Source of the DNA: Arthrobacter sp. B2a2-09 | GTDB taxonomy: Bacteria > Actinomycetota > Actinomycetes > Actinomycetales > Micrococcaceae | DNA length: 48,673 nt | Direction of reading: 5' to 3' | NCBI RefSeq assembly: GCF_027587375.1 | Contig: NZ_JAMXIC010000031.1 | Coordinates: forward strand, 1-48,673 | Part shown: piece after piece, positions 7,580 through 15,465 of the stretch | Layout: the number at the start of each line of letters is the position of its first letter | Position numbering within the stretch: position 1 is the first letter of the stretch | Program-made: the position numbers and the translations under genes | Notes under the pieces: generated by a model | Database searches by the model: none | What the model was told of the DNA's origin: nothing | What the model saw: only the letters and a program-made list of their open reading frames with translations

Positions 7580-8901
7580 GGGCCGTGCACCTCGGCCACG
7601 GCCGCCACCATGCCTTCGGCCATCCGCCGGACCTCCTCCGCGGAGCTGACATATGGCGGCATCGCGTAAACGAGATTCCGGAACGGGCGCACCCAAACTC
7701 CGTGCCCGACGGCGGCACTCGTCACTGCGGCGACATCGACTTTCGTGTTCAACTCGATGACGCCCACGGCGCCAATCGTGCGGACCTCCTTGACGGCGTC
7801 GAACGCGTTGGCGGGTTCGAGGCCAGCCGCGAGGCCCGAGCCGATCCGGGCAACATCGGCGCGCCACGCACCGTCGTCGAGGATTCCCAAACTCGCATTG
7901 GCCACGGAACACGCGAGCGGATTGCCCATGAAGGTGGGTCCGTGCAGCAAGGCACCCGCACGTCCGCGCGAAACGCGCGCCGCCACCTCGCCCGTGCAGA
8001 GCATGGCTGCAAGCGTGAGGTATCCGCCGGTGAGGGCTTTGCCCACGCACATGATGTCCGGGACCACGTCGGCATGTTCCGCGGCGAATAGCTCGCCAGT
8101 ACGGCCGAAGCCTGTGGCGATCTCGTCGAGGATCAGGAGGATCCCGTGTCGATCGGCGATGTCGCGGAGGATGCGCAGGCATTCGGCGGCGTAAACGAAC
8201 ATGCCGCCGGCGCCTTGAAGCACGGGCTCCACGATGATTGCGGCCAGTTCGCTGGCGTGTTCTCGGGCGAGGGCTTCGGTGTGCGCCTGCCACTCCGCAA
8301 TCTCCTCGGGTGGCGCGCCCGCGGCGGGCGGTCTCGCGGCGAACACATTGGCAGCCAGCAGCCCGGGGAACGCCGAATGCATGCCGTCCACGGGGTCGCA
8401 GACTCCCATCGCCGCGAAGGTGTCGCCGTGATAACCGCCGCGGATGCTGAGGAAGCGTTGCCTCTTGGGGAACCCCGAAGCGGTCTGGAACTGCACCGCC
8501 AGCTTGAGTGCCACCTCTACGGACACCGACCCCGAATCCGCCAGGAAGACCCGCTCCAACCGTGGCCGATCTGCCGCGGAAGGGGCCATGGCCACGAGCC
8601 GTTCCGCCAGTTCGACGGCGGGCTCGTGAGTGAGGCCGCCGAACATCACATGGCTGAATGTGTCTAGTTGGCACTTCGCCGCGGCGTCCAAGACGGGGTT
8701 CCGGTAGCCGTGGATGACTGCCCACCAGGAGGACATGGCATCGAGCACCTCATGGCGTCGGCCGGTTTCGTCGCGAAGCCGCAGCGTCACGCCGTCGGCG
8801 TCTTCGACTTCCCATAACGGCAGCGTCCCCGACGCCGGAGCGTAGGGATGCCAGAGGCTTGCCCTATCTCGCTGGATGATGTCACCCTGGATGACGCTCA
8901 T
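7576..8901 (-). CDS. bioA: Adenosylmethionine-8-amino-7-oxononanoate transaminase BioA
   Basis: This 441-residue class III aminotransferase makes 7,8-diaminopelargonate using S-adenosylmethionine as amino donor. It has the BioA N-terminal segment DRASLWHPYAP, the substrate region SSWWAVIHGY, LILDEIATGFGRTG near residue 250 and the PLP-lysine region CVGKALTGGYL near 275. I chose the ATG at 8901 because it overlaps the stop codon of the upstream small gene (ATGA); a start nine codons earlier would overlap that gene further. It lies between bsaP and bioF in the biotin operon. Confidence 0.96.
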   Translation of the reverse strand: MSVIQGDIIQRDRASLWHPYAPASGTLPLWEVEDADGVTLRLRDETGRRHEVLDAMSSWWAVIHGYRNPVLDAAAKCQLDTFSHVMFGGLTHEPAVELAERLVAMAPSAADRPRLERVFLADSGSVSVEVALKLAVQFQTASGFPKRQRFLSIRGGYHGDTFAAMGVCDPVDGMHSAFPGLLAANVFAARPPAAGAPPEEIAEWQAHTEALAREHASELAAIIVEPVLQGAGGMFVYAAECLRILRDIADRHGILLILDEIATGFGRTGELFAAEHADVVPDIMCVGKALTGGYLTLAAMLCTGEVAARVSRGRAGALLHGPTFMGNPLACSVANASLGILDDGAWRADVARIGSGLAAGLEPANAFDAVKEVRTIGAVGVIELNTKVDVAAVTSAAVGHGVWVRPFRNLVYAMPPYVSSAEEVRRMAEGMVAAVAEVHGP

Positions 8902-9131
8902 GGCGTGACCCGTCCGTGGCGCGAGCATTCAGCGGTCCAGCCGAGCGGCGTGACCTGGACTTTCATGCGGCGCCGGCATTGGGGGCAATAGCGGGGAGGC
9001 TCCATCGCGAGGCGCTGCTGGCAGCCCTGGTGAGCGTCCGACGTCGGGCGCTCACCTTCCGCGACCTGGCCGCCTTGCGCGGCGGGCTCGCCGCAGTGCC
9101 CGCAAAAGCTGGCTGTATCTGTGGCGTTCAC
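8898..9131 (-). CDS. bsaP: Biotin synthase auxiliary protein BsaP-like
   Basis: This 77-residue protein has six cysteines: a CxxC pair at 10/13, Cys37, a second CxxC at 49/52 and Cys69. It starts with GTG, which overlaps the bioB stop (GTGA), and its stop overlaps the bioA start. The position next to bioB, the size and the cysteine layout fit BsaP, the small iron-sulfur protein that mycobacterial biotin synthase needs for sulfur insertion. The family call rests on context and cysteine pattern rather than an alignment; a simple zinc-ribbon protein is the alternative. Confidence 0.78.
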   Translation of the reverse strand: MNATDTASFCGHCGEPAAQGGQVAEGERPTSDAHQGCQQRLAMEPPRYCPQCRRRMKVQVTPLGWTAECSRHGRVTP

Positions 9132-10156
9132 AGCGACTTCTGAAGTTCCTTGATGGGCATGTTCAGCTCGACGAGGAGGTTGAGGTCCGCGTCGGCGGGT
9201 CGGCCGAGTGTGGTGAGGTAGTTGCCGACGATCACCGCGTTGATGCCGCCCATGAGGCCTTCGCGCGTGCCGAGGTCGCCCAGGGTCAGTTCCCGGCCGC
9301 CGGCGTAACGAAGCACTGTCCGTGGCATGGCGAGGCGGAACGCCGCGATCGCGCGGAGGGCGTCCTTGCCGTCCATGATTCCTTGGTTTTCGAGGGGCGT
9401 TCCGGGGCGCGGATTGAGGAAGTTCAGCGGGACTTCGTGGGGTTCGAGGGCTGCGAGCTGGCTGGCGAGTTCGGCTCGCTGGGCGGTGGTTTCACCCATA
9501 CCGATGAGGGCGCCGCAGCAAAGTTCCATACCGGCCGCCTTGACCATGTTGCAGGTTTCCAGGCGTTCCTCGTAGCTGTGCGTGGTGACGACTTCGGGGA
9601 AGTAGCTGCGCGCGGTTTCGAGGTTGTGGTTGTAGCGGTGGACGCCCCACTCGGCGAGCTGGTCCACTTGGCGCTGGGTGAGCATGCCCAAGGAACAGGC
9701 GATATTGATGTCCACTTCCGCGTTGATGCGGTCGATCGCGAACTTGATCTGGTTCATGAGCTTGATGTCCGGGCCGCGGACAGCTGCGACGATGCAGAAC
9801 TCCGTGGCCCCAGTGGCTGCGGTTTCCTTGGCGGCCTTCACGAGCTCGGGGATGTCGAGCCAGACGCCCCGGACCGGACTGTCAAACAGGCCCGACTGGC
9901 TGCAGAAGTGGCAGTCCTCCGGGCATCCTCCGGTCTTGATGGAGATGATTCCCTCTACTTCCACGTCCTCGCCGCAGTGCTCCAGGCGAACTTCGTGGGC
10001 AAGCTGCAGGGCTTCGGGGATGGCCTCGTCCGGAAGCTCCAGGATCTCGAGCAGCTGGGATTCGCTGAGGCCTTCGCCTCTGGCGAGGACTTGCTCCCGG
10101 GCTGTTTCCAAAATCGGATACTTGGACGCATTGCGTGGGTTTGGCTGGGTGGTCAT
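9128..10156 (-). CDS. bioB: Biotin synthase BioB
   Basis: The 342-residue radical SAM enzyme inserts sulfur into dethiobiotin. The [4Fe-4S] motif CPEDCHFC places cysteines at 78, 82 and 85. Further BioB signatures are FCIVAAVRGP, YNHNLETA near 190 and NFLNPRPGTPL near 255. The ATG at 10156 is preceded by GAGGAG. It is the first gene of the six-gene minus-strand operon and shares a 234-bp divergent promoter region with the permease gene at 10391. Its neighbour bsaP may supply or rebuild an iron-sulfur cluster for it. Confidence 0.98.
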   Translation of the reverse strand: MTTQPNPRNASKYPILETAREQVLARGEGLSESQLLEILELPDEAIPEALQLAHEVRLEHCGEDVEVEGIISIKTGGCPEDCHFCSQSGLFDSPVRGVWLDIPELVKAAKETAATGATEFCIVAAVRGPDIKLMNQIKFAIDRINAEVDINIACSLGMLTQRQVDQLAEWGVHRYNHNLETARSYFPEVVTTHSYEERLETCNMVKAAGMELCCGALIGMGETTAQRAELASQLAALEPHEVPLNFLNPRPGTPLENQGIMDGKDALRAIAAFRLAMPRTVLRYAGGRELTLGDLGTREGLMGGINAVIVGNYLTTLGRPADADLNLLVELNMPIKELQKSL

Positions 10157-10228
10157 GGTGCTCCTCGGCCGTTACTTGCGGGGATGGCGCGTTCCTTCAT
10201 GACGGTAGTGGGCCTGTGAGGTCGTCAT

Positions 10229-10247
10229 TTTGTTGGACGTCCACAAA
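10229..10247. promoter_or_regulatory. Candidate operator between bioB operon and permease
   Basis: The sequence TTTGT-T-GGACGTCC-ACAAA is a palindrome broken only by one extra T. It lies 73 bp upstream of bioB and 144 bp upstream of the divergent permease gene. It could be the site of a biotin repressor, but it does not match the BioQ consensus I know (TGAAC-N3-GTTAC). The rest of 10157-10390 holds no gene I can support. Confidence 0.35.
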
Positions 10248-10390
10248 CCCGAAGCTGCAATCTTGGCGGCCGGCTCGCTGGATAAGTAACAGCGCGGAAA
10301 CACCGTGGTGACTCCGTGGATCCTTCCGGTCGATAGCGTCGAGGCCATGTCCCGAGGGGGAAACATGTCCAGACGAGGAAAGTTGCGGGG

Positions 10391-12142
10391 ATGACTGACG
10401 ATTCGAAGACAACGCAAGTGCTTGAACCCCCGACGGCGGGCCGCTCCCCGGAGGGGATAGCCGTCGTCGAACCTTCCGAGGCGCTAGTCGCCGGGAGCCG
10501 CACGGCGGGCAATGCCGATGCGATGAGCGCAGCAAAGGAGAGCCTGGAGGACTACACCCTCAGGTTCGCGCCACGGTCCTATCGCAAGTGGGGTGCCGGC
10601 GTAGTGGCGACGAGTGCGCTCGGTGGAATCGCCTATTTGGCTGATTTTTCCATCGGCGCGAACATCGGTATTTCGTATGGCACCGTGAACGCTATTTTAG
10701 GAATTGTTGTGGCGGCCGTCGTCATTTTCGCCACCGGATTTCCCTTGGCCTATTATGCCGCCCGATACAACATCGACCTTGACCTCATCACCAGGGGATC
10801 CGGATTCGGCTATTACGGGTCGGTGGTCACCAACGTTATTTTCGCAACCTTCACGTTCATCTTCTTCGCGCTCGAGGGTTCCATCATGGCGCAAGGGCTC
10901 GAACTTGGCCTGGGCATTCCACAGTGGCTCGGCTATGCGGCGTCTACGCTCATTGTCATTCCCTTGGTGATTTACGGGATGAAAGCCTTGTCTAAATTGC
11001 AGGTGTGGACCACTCCGTTGTGGCTCCTGCTCATGGTGGTTCCCGTGGGGTATTTGGTGATTTCGCACCCGGACAGCATGGGGGAATTCTTCGCGTTCAC
11101 CGGCAAATCCGGCGCTGAAGGCAGCAACCTGGCCTCGGTGATGCTGGCCGCAGGTGTCTGCCTGTCGCTCATGGCGCAGATCGCGGAACAGATTGACTAC
11201 TTGCGATTCATGCCGCCCAAGACCGCCGAAAACCGCGGTGCCTGGTGGCGTGCCGTGATCCTGGCCGGTCCGGGCTGGGTGATCTTCGGAGCGATCAAAC
11301 AGATCGTGGGCATGTTCATTGCCATCTACCTGATTGCCACGTTGGATCCGGCGGCCTCCGTCCACGCGAACGAGCCCGTGCACCAATTCCTTGGCGTCTA
11401 CCAGGAAATGATGCCGGCATGGCTTGCGATGACCTTGGCCGTGGTGCTCGTGGTCATTTCGCAAATCAAGATCAATGTGACCAACGCCTACTCCGGCTCG
11501 CTCGCGTGGACCAACAGCTTCACGCGTATCACCAAGAGCTACCCGGGGCGCCTGGTGTTTGTGGTGGTCAACTTGGTGATTGCGCTAGTGCTGATGGAAG
11601 CCAACATGTTTGAATTCCTCAACACCATCCTTGGTTTCTACGCGAATTGCGCCATGGCATGGGTTGTCACCGTCGCGTCCGATATCGCCATCAACAAATA
11701 CCTACTCAAGATTTCGCCCAAGGTTCCCGAGTTCCGCCGAGGCATGCTTTACGCCGTCAACCCGGTCGGCTTTATCTCGATGCTGGTTTCGGCCGTTGTT
11801 TCGATTGCGGTGTTCTTCGGTGCTTTCGGTTCGGCCGTGCAGCCATACTCGCCGATCTTCGCCGTCGGGCTGGCGCTCGTGCTGCCGCCCGCGCTGGCCG
11901 TGTTGACCCGTGGGAAGTACTACCTGCGCCGCTCCGACGACGGAATTGATTTGCCCATGTTCGACGCCGACGGCAACCCGAGCGACGCCAAGCTTTTGTG
12001 CCACGTGACGGGACTGGAGTTCGAGCGGCCGGACATGGTCCGTTCCGCCCAGGACGGTCCCGACGGCGAGCCGCAGTTCATCTCTTCGCTCGCCTTATCG
12101 ACGGACAAATCGGGGGAGTTGGTCCTGCCGGCTCAAAGGTAG
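10391..12142 (+). CDS. NCS1-type purine/cytosine permease family transporter
   Basis: The 583-residue protein has a cytosolic N-terminus of about 75 residues, then about 12 membrane segments, and a soluble tail from about residue 510. The segment DFSIGANIGISYGT and the region RGSGFGYYGSVVTN resemble the substrate- and sodium-binding helices of nucleobase:cation symporter-1 proteins. It probably imports a nucleobase or similar small heterocycle with a cation. It is longer than typical members (about 420-500 residues) because of both termini. It is divergent from the biotin operon; a role in biotin-related uptake is possible but unsupported. An inverted repeat follows the stop codon. Confidence 0.75.
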   Translation: MTDDSKTTQVLEPPTAGRSPEGIAVVEPSEALVAGSRTAGNADAMSAAKESLEDYTLRFAPRSYRKWGAGVVATSALGGIAYLADFSIGANIGISYGTVNAILGIVVAAVVIFATGFPLAYYAARYNIDLDLITRGSGFGYYGSVVTNVIFATFTFIFFALEGSIMAQGLELGLGIPQWLGYAASTLIVIPLVIYGMKALSKLQVWTTPLWLLLMVVPVGYLVISHPDSMGEFFAFTGKSGAEGSNLASVMLAAGVCLSLMAQIAEQIDYLRFMPPKTAENRGAWWRAVILAGPGWVIFGAIKQIVGMFIAIYLIATLDPAASVHANEPVHQFLGVYQEMMPAWLAMTLAVVLVVISQIKINVTNAYSGSLAWTNSFTRITKSYPGRLVFVVVNLVIALVLMEANMFEFLNTILGFYANCAMAWVVTVASDIAINKYLLKISPKVPEFRRGMLYAVNPVGFISMLVSAVVSIAVFFGAFGSAVQPYSPIFAVGLALVLPPALAVLTRGKYYLRRSDDGIDLPMFDADGNPSDAKLLCHVTGLEFERPDMVRSAQDGPDGEPQFISSLALSTDKSGELVLPAQR

Positions 12143-12164
12143 GCGCGAAGGTAAAGGCCCCATG

Positions 12165-12222
12165 GGCCTCGACGACGGATGGGCGGCCTGGCCGCGGTCC
12201 CGTCGTCGAGGCCTTTGGTTTG
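12165..12222 (+). terminator. Inverted repeat downstream of the permease gene
   Basis: Perfect 14-bp arms GGCCTCGACGACGG (12165-12178) and its complement (12200-12213) are separated by a GC-rich loop and followed by a short T-rich stretch. It lies 22 bp after the permease stop codon. Confidence 0.7.
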
Positions 12223-12363
12223 TCCTTGTTGTGCTGCGCCGCGCTGGTGAAGCGATGCAGGTGGTGAACCGGAGCCTGTGGATAACTTTCCCGCCAAGAC
12301 GGGCAATTGGGATACCCTTTTGGGAAACGTTTAGTCTTGAAAACTATTTGGGGATAGCAAACC

Positions 12364-13005
12364 ATGACTCCACGCACTTCCAAGTTCGCCCGCACCCGCC
12401 TCTTCGTCGTGGCCACTCTTGCAGCGGCGTCGACACTGACCGCCTGCGTCAATAGCGCCCAGCCGCAGGCCGAACTATCTGGGTCACCCACTGTTTCTGC
12501 CAGCGCCACGGCCACGCCCAGCCCGACCCCGACGGCTGCCTACAAACCCGCGGACGCCGAGGGGAAAGCCGAGAACGTGCCGATCCCGGTGCTGCCGGAG
12601 GCCGCGAAGGCGAACAGCAAGGAAGGTGTGGAGGCGTTTGCGAGGTACTGGTTCCAGGCCCTTTCGTATGCTTACGAGACTGGAGACACTGAACACTGGT
12701 CGCCGAAGACCGCTTCTCAATGTGTCTTCTGTGTAAGTCTCAAAAATGGGCTGGATTCCGGATACTCCAAAGGAAGATGGCTTGTCGGCGGCAAGATGAC
12801 GACACCATCAATTAGGGCGCTATACAAACCGGAGGCACCTTCCCAGCAGGTGGAGATTCAAACGATCCAGGATCGAATCGACTACTTCGAAGCCGATGGA
12901 AGTATTAGCCAGCCTCCAACACCTCCATCTAACTCTGCAACAGTCATGATTGCAGTTTTCGAATCAGGCTCTTGGAAGGTCTCAGACCTCGGACTGATTC
13001 GGTAG
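12364..13005 (+). CDS. DUF6318-type lipoprotein
   Basis: The 213-residue protein has a signal peptide ending in the lipobox LTAC (Cys28), so it should be anchored to the outer face of the membrane. A Ser/Thr/Pro/Ala-rich linker (about 38-60) is followed by a folded domain with VEAFARYWFQALSYAYETGD and a CVFC pair at about 120-123. This layout is that of the DUF6318 family, which is common in Arthrobacter and has no known function. The next gene starts 6 bp downstream, and the two are probably one unit. Confidence 0.75.
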   Translation: MTPRTSKFARTRLFVVATLAAASTLTACVNSAQPQAELSGSPTVSASATATPSPTPTAAYKPADAEGKAENVPIPVLPEAAKANSKEGVEAFARYWFQALSYAYETGDTEHWSPKTASQCVFCVSLKNGLDSGYSKGRWLVGGKMTTPSIRALYKPEAPSQQVEIQTIQDRIDYFEADGSISQPPTPPSNSATVMIAVFESGSWKVSDLGLIR

Positions 13006-13011
13006 AGCCGA

Positions 13012-13953
13012 ATGAAACCGAGATATTGGGCAGTGCCGGTTTTGGTACTTGCGGTCAGCTTGGTCGCCCCGGTCGAAGACGCGGCCGCCACGCAGGATGA
13101 TCCTGTATCCGCAGGATTTCAAAAAAGAGGAATCGAAGTCACGGCCAGGTGGATTCGCGACCCTCAATCGGGCGAGTTTATCCCGGCCCCACCTAACCAC
13201 GTCAGCGACGACCCCAATCAATACAAGGCAGATCTTCAATGCCAGGTTGACGACAATGCCTTGGACAAGAAGTGCCTACCAGGCCAGGCGCAATGCCCGC
13301 CACGCGAGCCTGGTGGGAAACCCGGAACTCCGGTTATCTGGAAGGTCGCGCCTAAGGAGATTCCGAATCCAACCTGGACTGACTGGAAGTCGGGTAACAG
13401 TGGTCCGTCCTGCCTCTACGACCAAAAACCGGAGGATGTCTTGCCGAGAATTGCGGCAAGAATTGAGAGCGACTTCCGCAACCTTCCGATCAAACCGGCG
13501 GACCTGACCGCGCAGCCAAGCCCGCACACGCTCAAGGGCGCCGAAACCAACATCTTCGCCGATGCGCTTGAGCAGCAATTCGATGTGACGATCCTCGGTC
13601 AGCGTGTCCACATAGTCGCAACCCCCGTGGAGTACACCTATGCCTACGGGGACGGCAACAGTCTCGGGCCGACCCCCTTTGCTGGCGGGCCGGTCCCAGA
13701 GGAACAGTGGGGCCAGAAGACGAGAACAAGCTACGTGTATCAACAGACCGGTGACTTTCAGTTGTCCGTGACCACCACCTTCCGCGGCACCTACTCCGTG
13801 AACGGTGGTCCGAACATGCCGATTCCTGGCACAGGACAGTTTGCGTCGCCGTCACAGAAAGTGAGCGTCTGGAGGTCGATCACGCGCAACTACGCCGACA
13901 ACTGCATCGTGAATCCGCAGGGCGAGGGCTGCCCGGGAGCTCCGCCCAAGTAA
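13012..13953 (+). CDS. Secreted protein with a PKD-like region
   Basis: The 313-residue protein has an N-terminal signal peptide of about 26 residues ending near VEDAAA. The mature part has four cysteines in a QCQVDDNALDKKCLPGQAQC region and a C-terminal stretch (about 205-275) resembling a PKD beta-sandwich: VEYTYAYGDG, then TSYVYQQTGDFQLSVTT. No catalytic motif is visible. It starts 6 bp after the DUF6318-like lipoprotein, so the two may act together at the cell surface. The function is unknown. Confidence 0.65.
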   Translation: MKPRYWAVPVLVLAVSLVAPVEDAAATQDDPVSAGFQKRGIEVTARWIRDPQSGEFIPAPPNHVSDDPNQYKADLQCQVDDNALDKKCLPGQAQCPPREPGGKPGTPVIWKVAPKEIPNPTWTDWKSGNSGPSCLYDQKPEDVLPRIAARIESDFRNLPIKPADLTAQPSPHTLKGAETNIFADALEQQFDVTILGQRVHIVATPVEYTYAYGDGNSLGPTPFAGGPVPEEQWGQKTRTSYVYQQTGDFQLSVTTTFRGTYSVNGGPNMPIPGTGQFASPSQKVSVWRSITRNYADNCIVNPQGEGCPGAPPK

Positions 13954-13962
13954 CAAGAGCGC

Positions 13963-15279
13963 CTACGCCCGAAGTTCCCTGTCGATCCTGTCAATTCGTG
14001 CCCGCGCCAGCTGGAACCGTGAATCGCCGGGAGCCATGAGCCTCGCCAAGGTCATCGCGGCTTCGGAATCGTCCGAACCCATGTCCGTAGAACACCAACG
14101 GCTGATCAGCTCCGCATCGCCGCTTGCCCGAACCGACGCGGCGACAGCCTGATCCAACTCGTCGCGCATCAGCTCTACGGCCATGGTCGCTGAACGGTTC
14201 AGGATGCGCCCGGAGTACATAGCCACGGCATCGTGCACCCGTCCGGCCCGCAAATGCTCGGCGACCAGCCCGGCGTCGGTCACCACTGTCACGCCCGCAG
14301 CAAAACGGTACGGATTCGCCTCCACCACATTGCCGAGCAACGTACGGATCCGATGCATCTCCGTCCGGATGGCGGTGGCGGCACCATCTTCGCCGTGCAA
14401 GTTATACGCGAGCTCGTCGGCGCTCCACCCCTGCGTCCGGGACGCGAGCAACGCCAGGATTTCCGCACGGCGCAGCGTCACCGGAAGGGGGCCGCCGCCG
14501 TCGAGCGCTGCTGTCGGCTTGTCTCCGAGCAGCCGTAAGAACAGCGTCGAAACAGAACCGGGACGGGCATGTCCGACGGCGGCGCGCTGACTCGAGTCCG
14601 ACGTCGCGCCTTCCGAACGCAGCAGTTCCTCCGCGAGCCGGACCCCGCAACGCACCATCCGCAGGCTGTCTGGCGTCACCGAATCGATGGGGCCCGAAAC
14701 ATCCAGGATCCCGACAATCTCCCCGGTGAAGGGGTCGCGGATAGGCGCTGCGGTGCACGCCCAATCGTGGTGGGTCCGGACGAGGTGCTCGGCGGAGAAG
14801 AGTTGGGCGGCGTTCCCGGAGATGAGGGCCTCGCTGATGGCGTTGGTGCCGACTCCCGCCTCGGACCAATCGGCGCCCTCTACGAATTCGAGGGAATCGG
14901 CCTGCCGCAGCGCGGAACCGCTGCCGATTCTCCAGAGCACCTCGCCATAGTGGTCGGTGACGATCAGCAGGTGCCGGCCCGCGGCAGACTCATCGGCAAG
15001 CAACTGCGAAAGCGCCGGAACCACGCTGGCCAAGCGGTGTCCTGCCCCGAGCGAACGGGCTTCGGCAACTTCGTGGCGGTGGGCCGGGCTGTGCCTATCG
15101 GGGTTGATGCCCAGTGCGATGGACCGCTGCCAGGACTCTACGAGGGACGCAGGCAGGAGGGGGTGCGGGGCGCCGGACAATGTAGCTTCGTGGGCGGTGC
15201 GGAGCGACTTTGCGTACTCCAACGGCGAAGAGAAACGCAGTCCCGGATCAGGGACCAGCGCGCTCGGGCCGTGACGCAT
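13963..15279 (-). CDS. GAF-domain transcriptional regulator, AcoR-like
   Basis: The 438-residue protein starts with the segment found in AcoR-like regulators (LVESWQRSIALGINPD), followed by a GAF sensor domain at about 75-210 (DWSEAGVGTNAISEAL, HHDWACTAAPIRDPFTGEIVG). There is no AAA+ sigma-54 module; instead the C-terminal half (about 255-340) looks like a winged-helix region (LRRAEILALLASRTQGWSADELA). The start is ATG at 15279; TTG two codons upstream is a weaker option. It is divergent from the monooxygenase and butanediol-type dehydrogenase genes and probably controls them in response to a small-molecule ligand. Confidence 0.82.
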   Translation of the reverse strand: MRHGPSALVPDPGLRFSSPLEYAKSLRTAHEATLSGAPHPLLPASLVESWQRSIALGINPDRHSPAHRHEVAEARSLGAGHRLASVVPALSQLLADESAAGRHLLIVTDHYGEVLWRIGSGSALRQADSLEFVEGADWSEAGVGTNAISEALISGNAAQLFSAEHLVRTHHDWACTAAPIRDPFTGEIVGILDVSGPIDSVTPDSLRMVRCGVRLAEELLRSEGATSDSSQRAAVGHARPGSVSTLFLRLLGDKPTAALDGGGPLPVTLRRAEILALLASRTQGWSADELAYNLHGEDGAATAIRTEMHRIRTLLGNVVEANPYRFAAGVTVVTDAGLVAEHLRAGRVHDAVAMYSGRILNRSATMAVELMRDELDQAVAASVRASGDAELISRWCSTDMGSDDSEAAMTLARLMAPGDSRFQLARARIDRIDRELRA

Positions 15280-15389
15280 GTGCAAACTCCCAACTCGCCA
15301 TTGGATCGCTGAATCGAACCGCCTAAAACCCGCAGGAACAGGGGAAGGGAGCCCGTGTCACCCGATTGTAACCCCCCGCGGAGTCTACT

Positions 15390-15408
15390 TGTGATGCGAG
15401 TCACTCGC
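15390..15408. promoter_or_regulatory. CRP-like site and palindrome in divergent promoter
   Basis: TGTGA-TGCGAG-TCACT (15390-15405) matches the CRP/GlxR consensus TGTGA-N6-TCACA with one difference. It overlaps a second palindrome, GCGAGTCACTCGC (15396-15408). Both lie between the GAF regulator gene and the monooxygenase gene, about 60-75 bp upstream of the latter, and could serve catabolite control and the local regulator. Confidence 0.45.
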
Positions 15409-15465
15409 CGGACAGCTGCCATGGAGCCGGGAATTGGCTCATCGTCAGCGATGGAAAGAGGAGAA

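Noticed and set aside
10391..12142. Biotin transporter of the BioY type
   Set aside because: The protein is far too large and has the NCS1-like layout; only its position next to the biotin operon suggested this.
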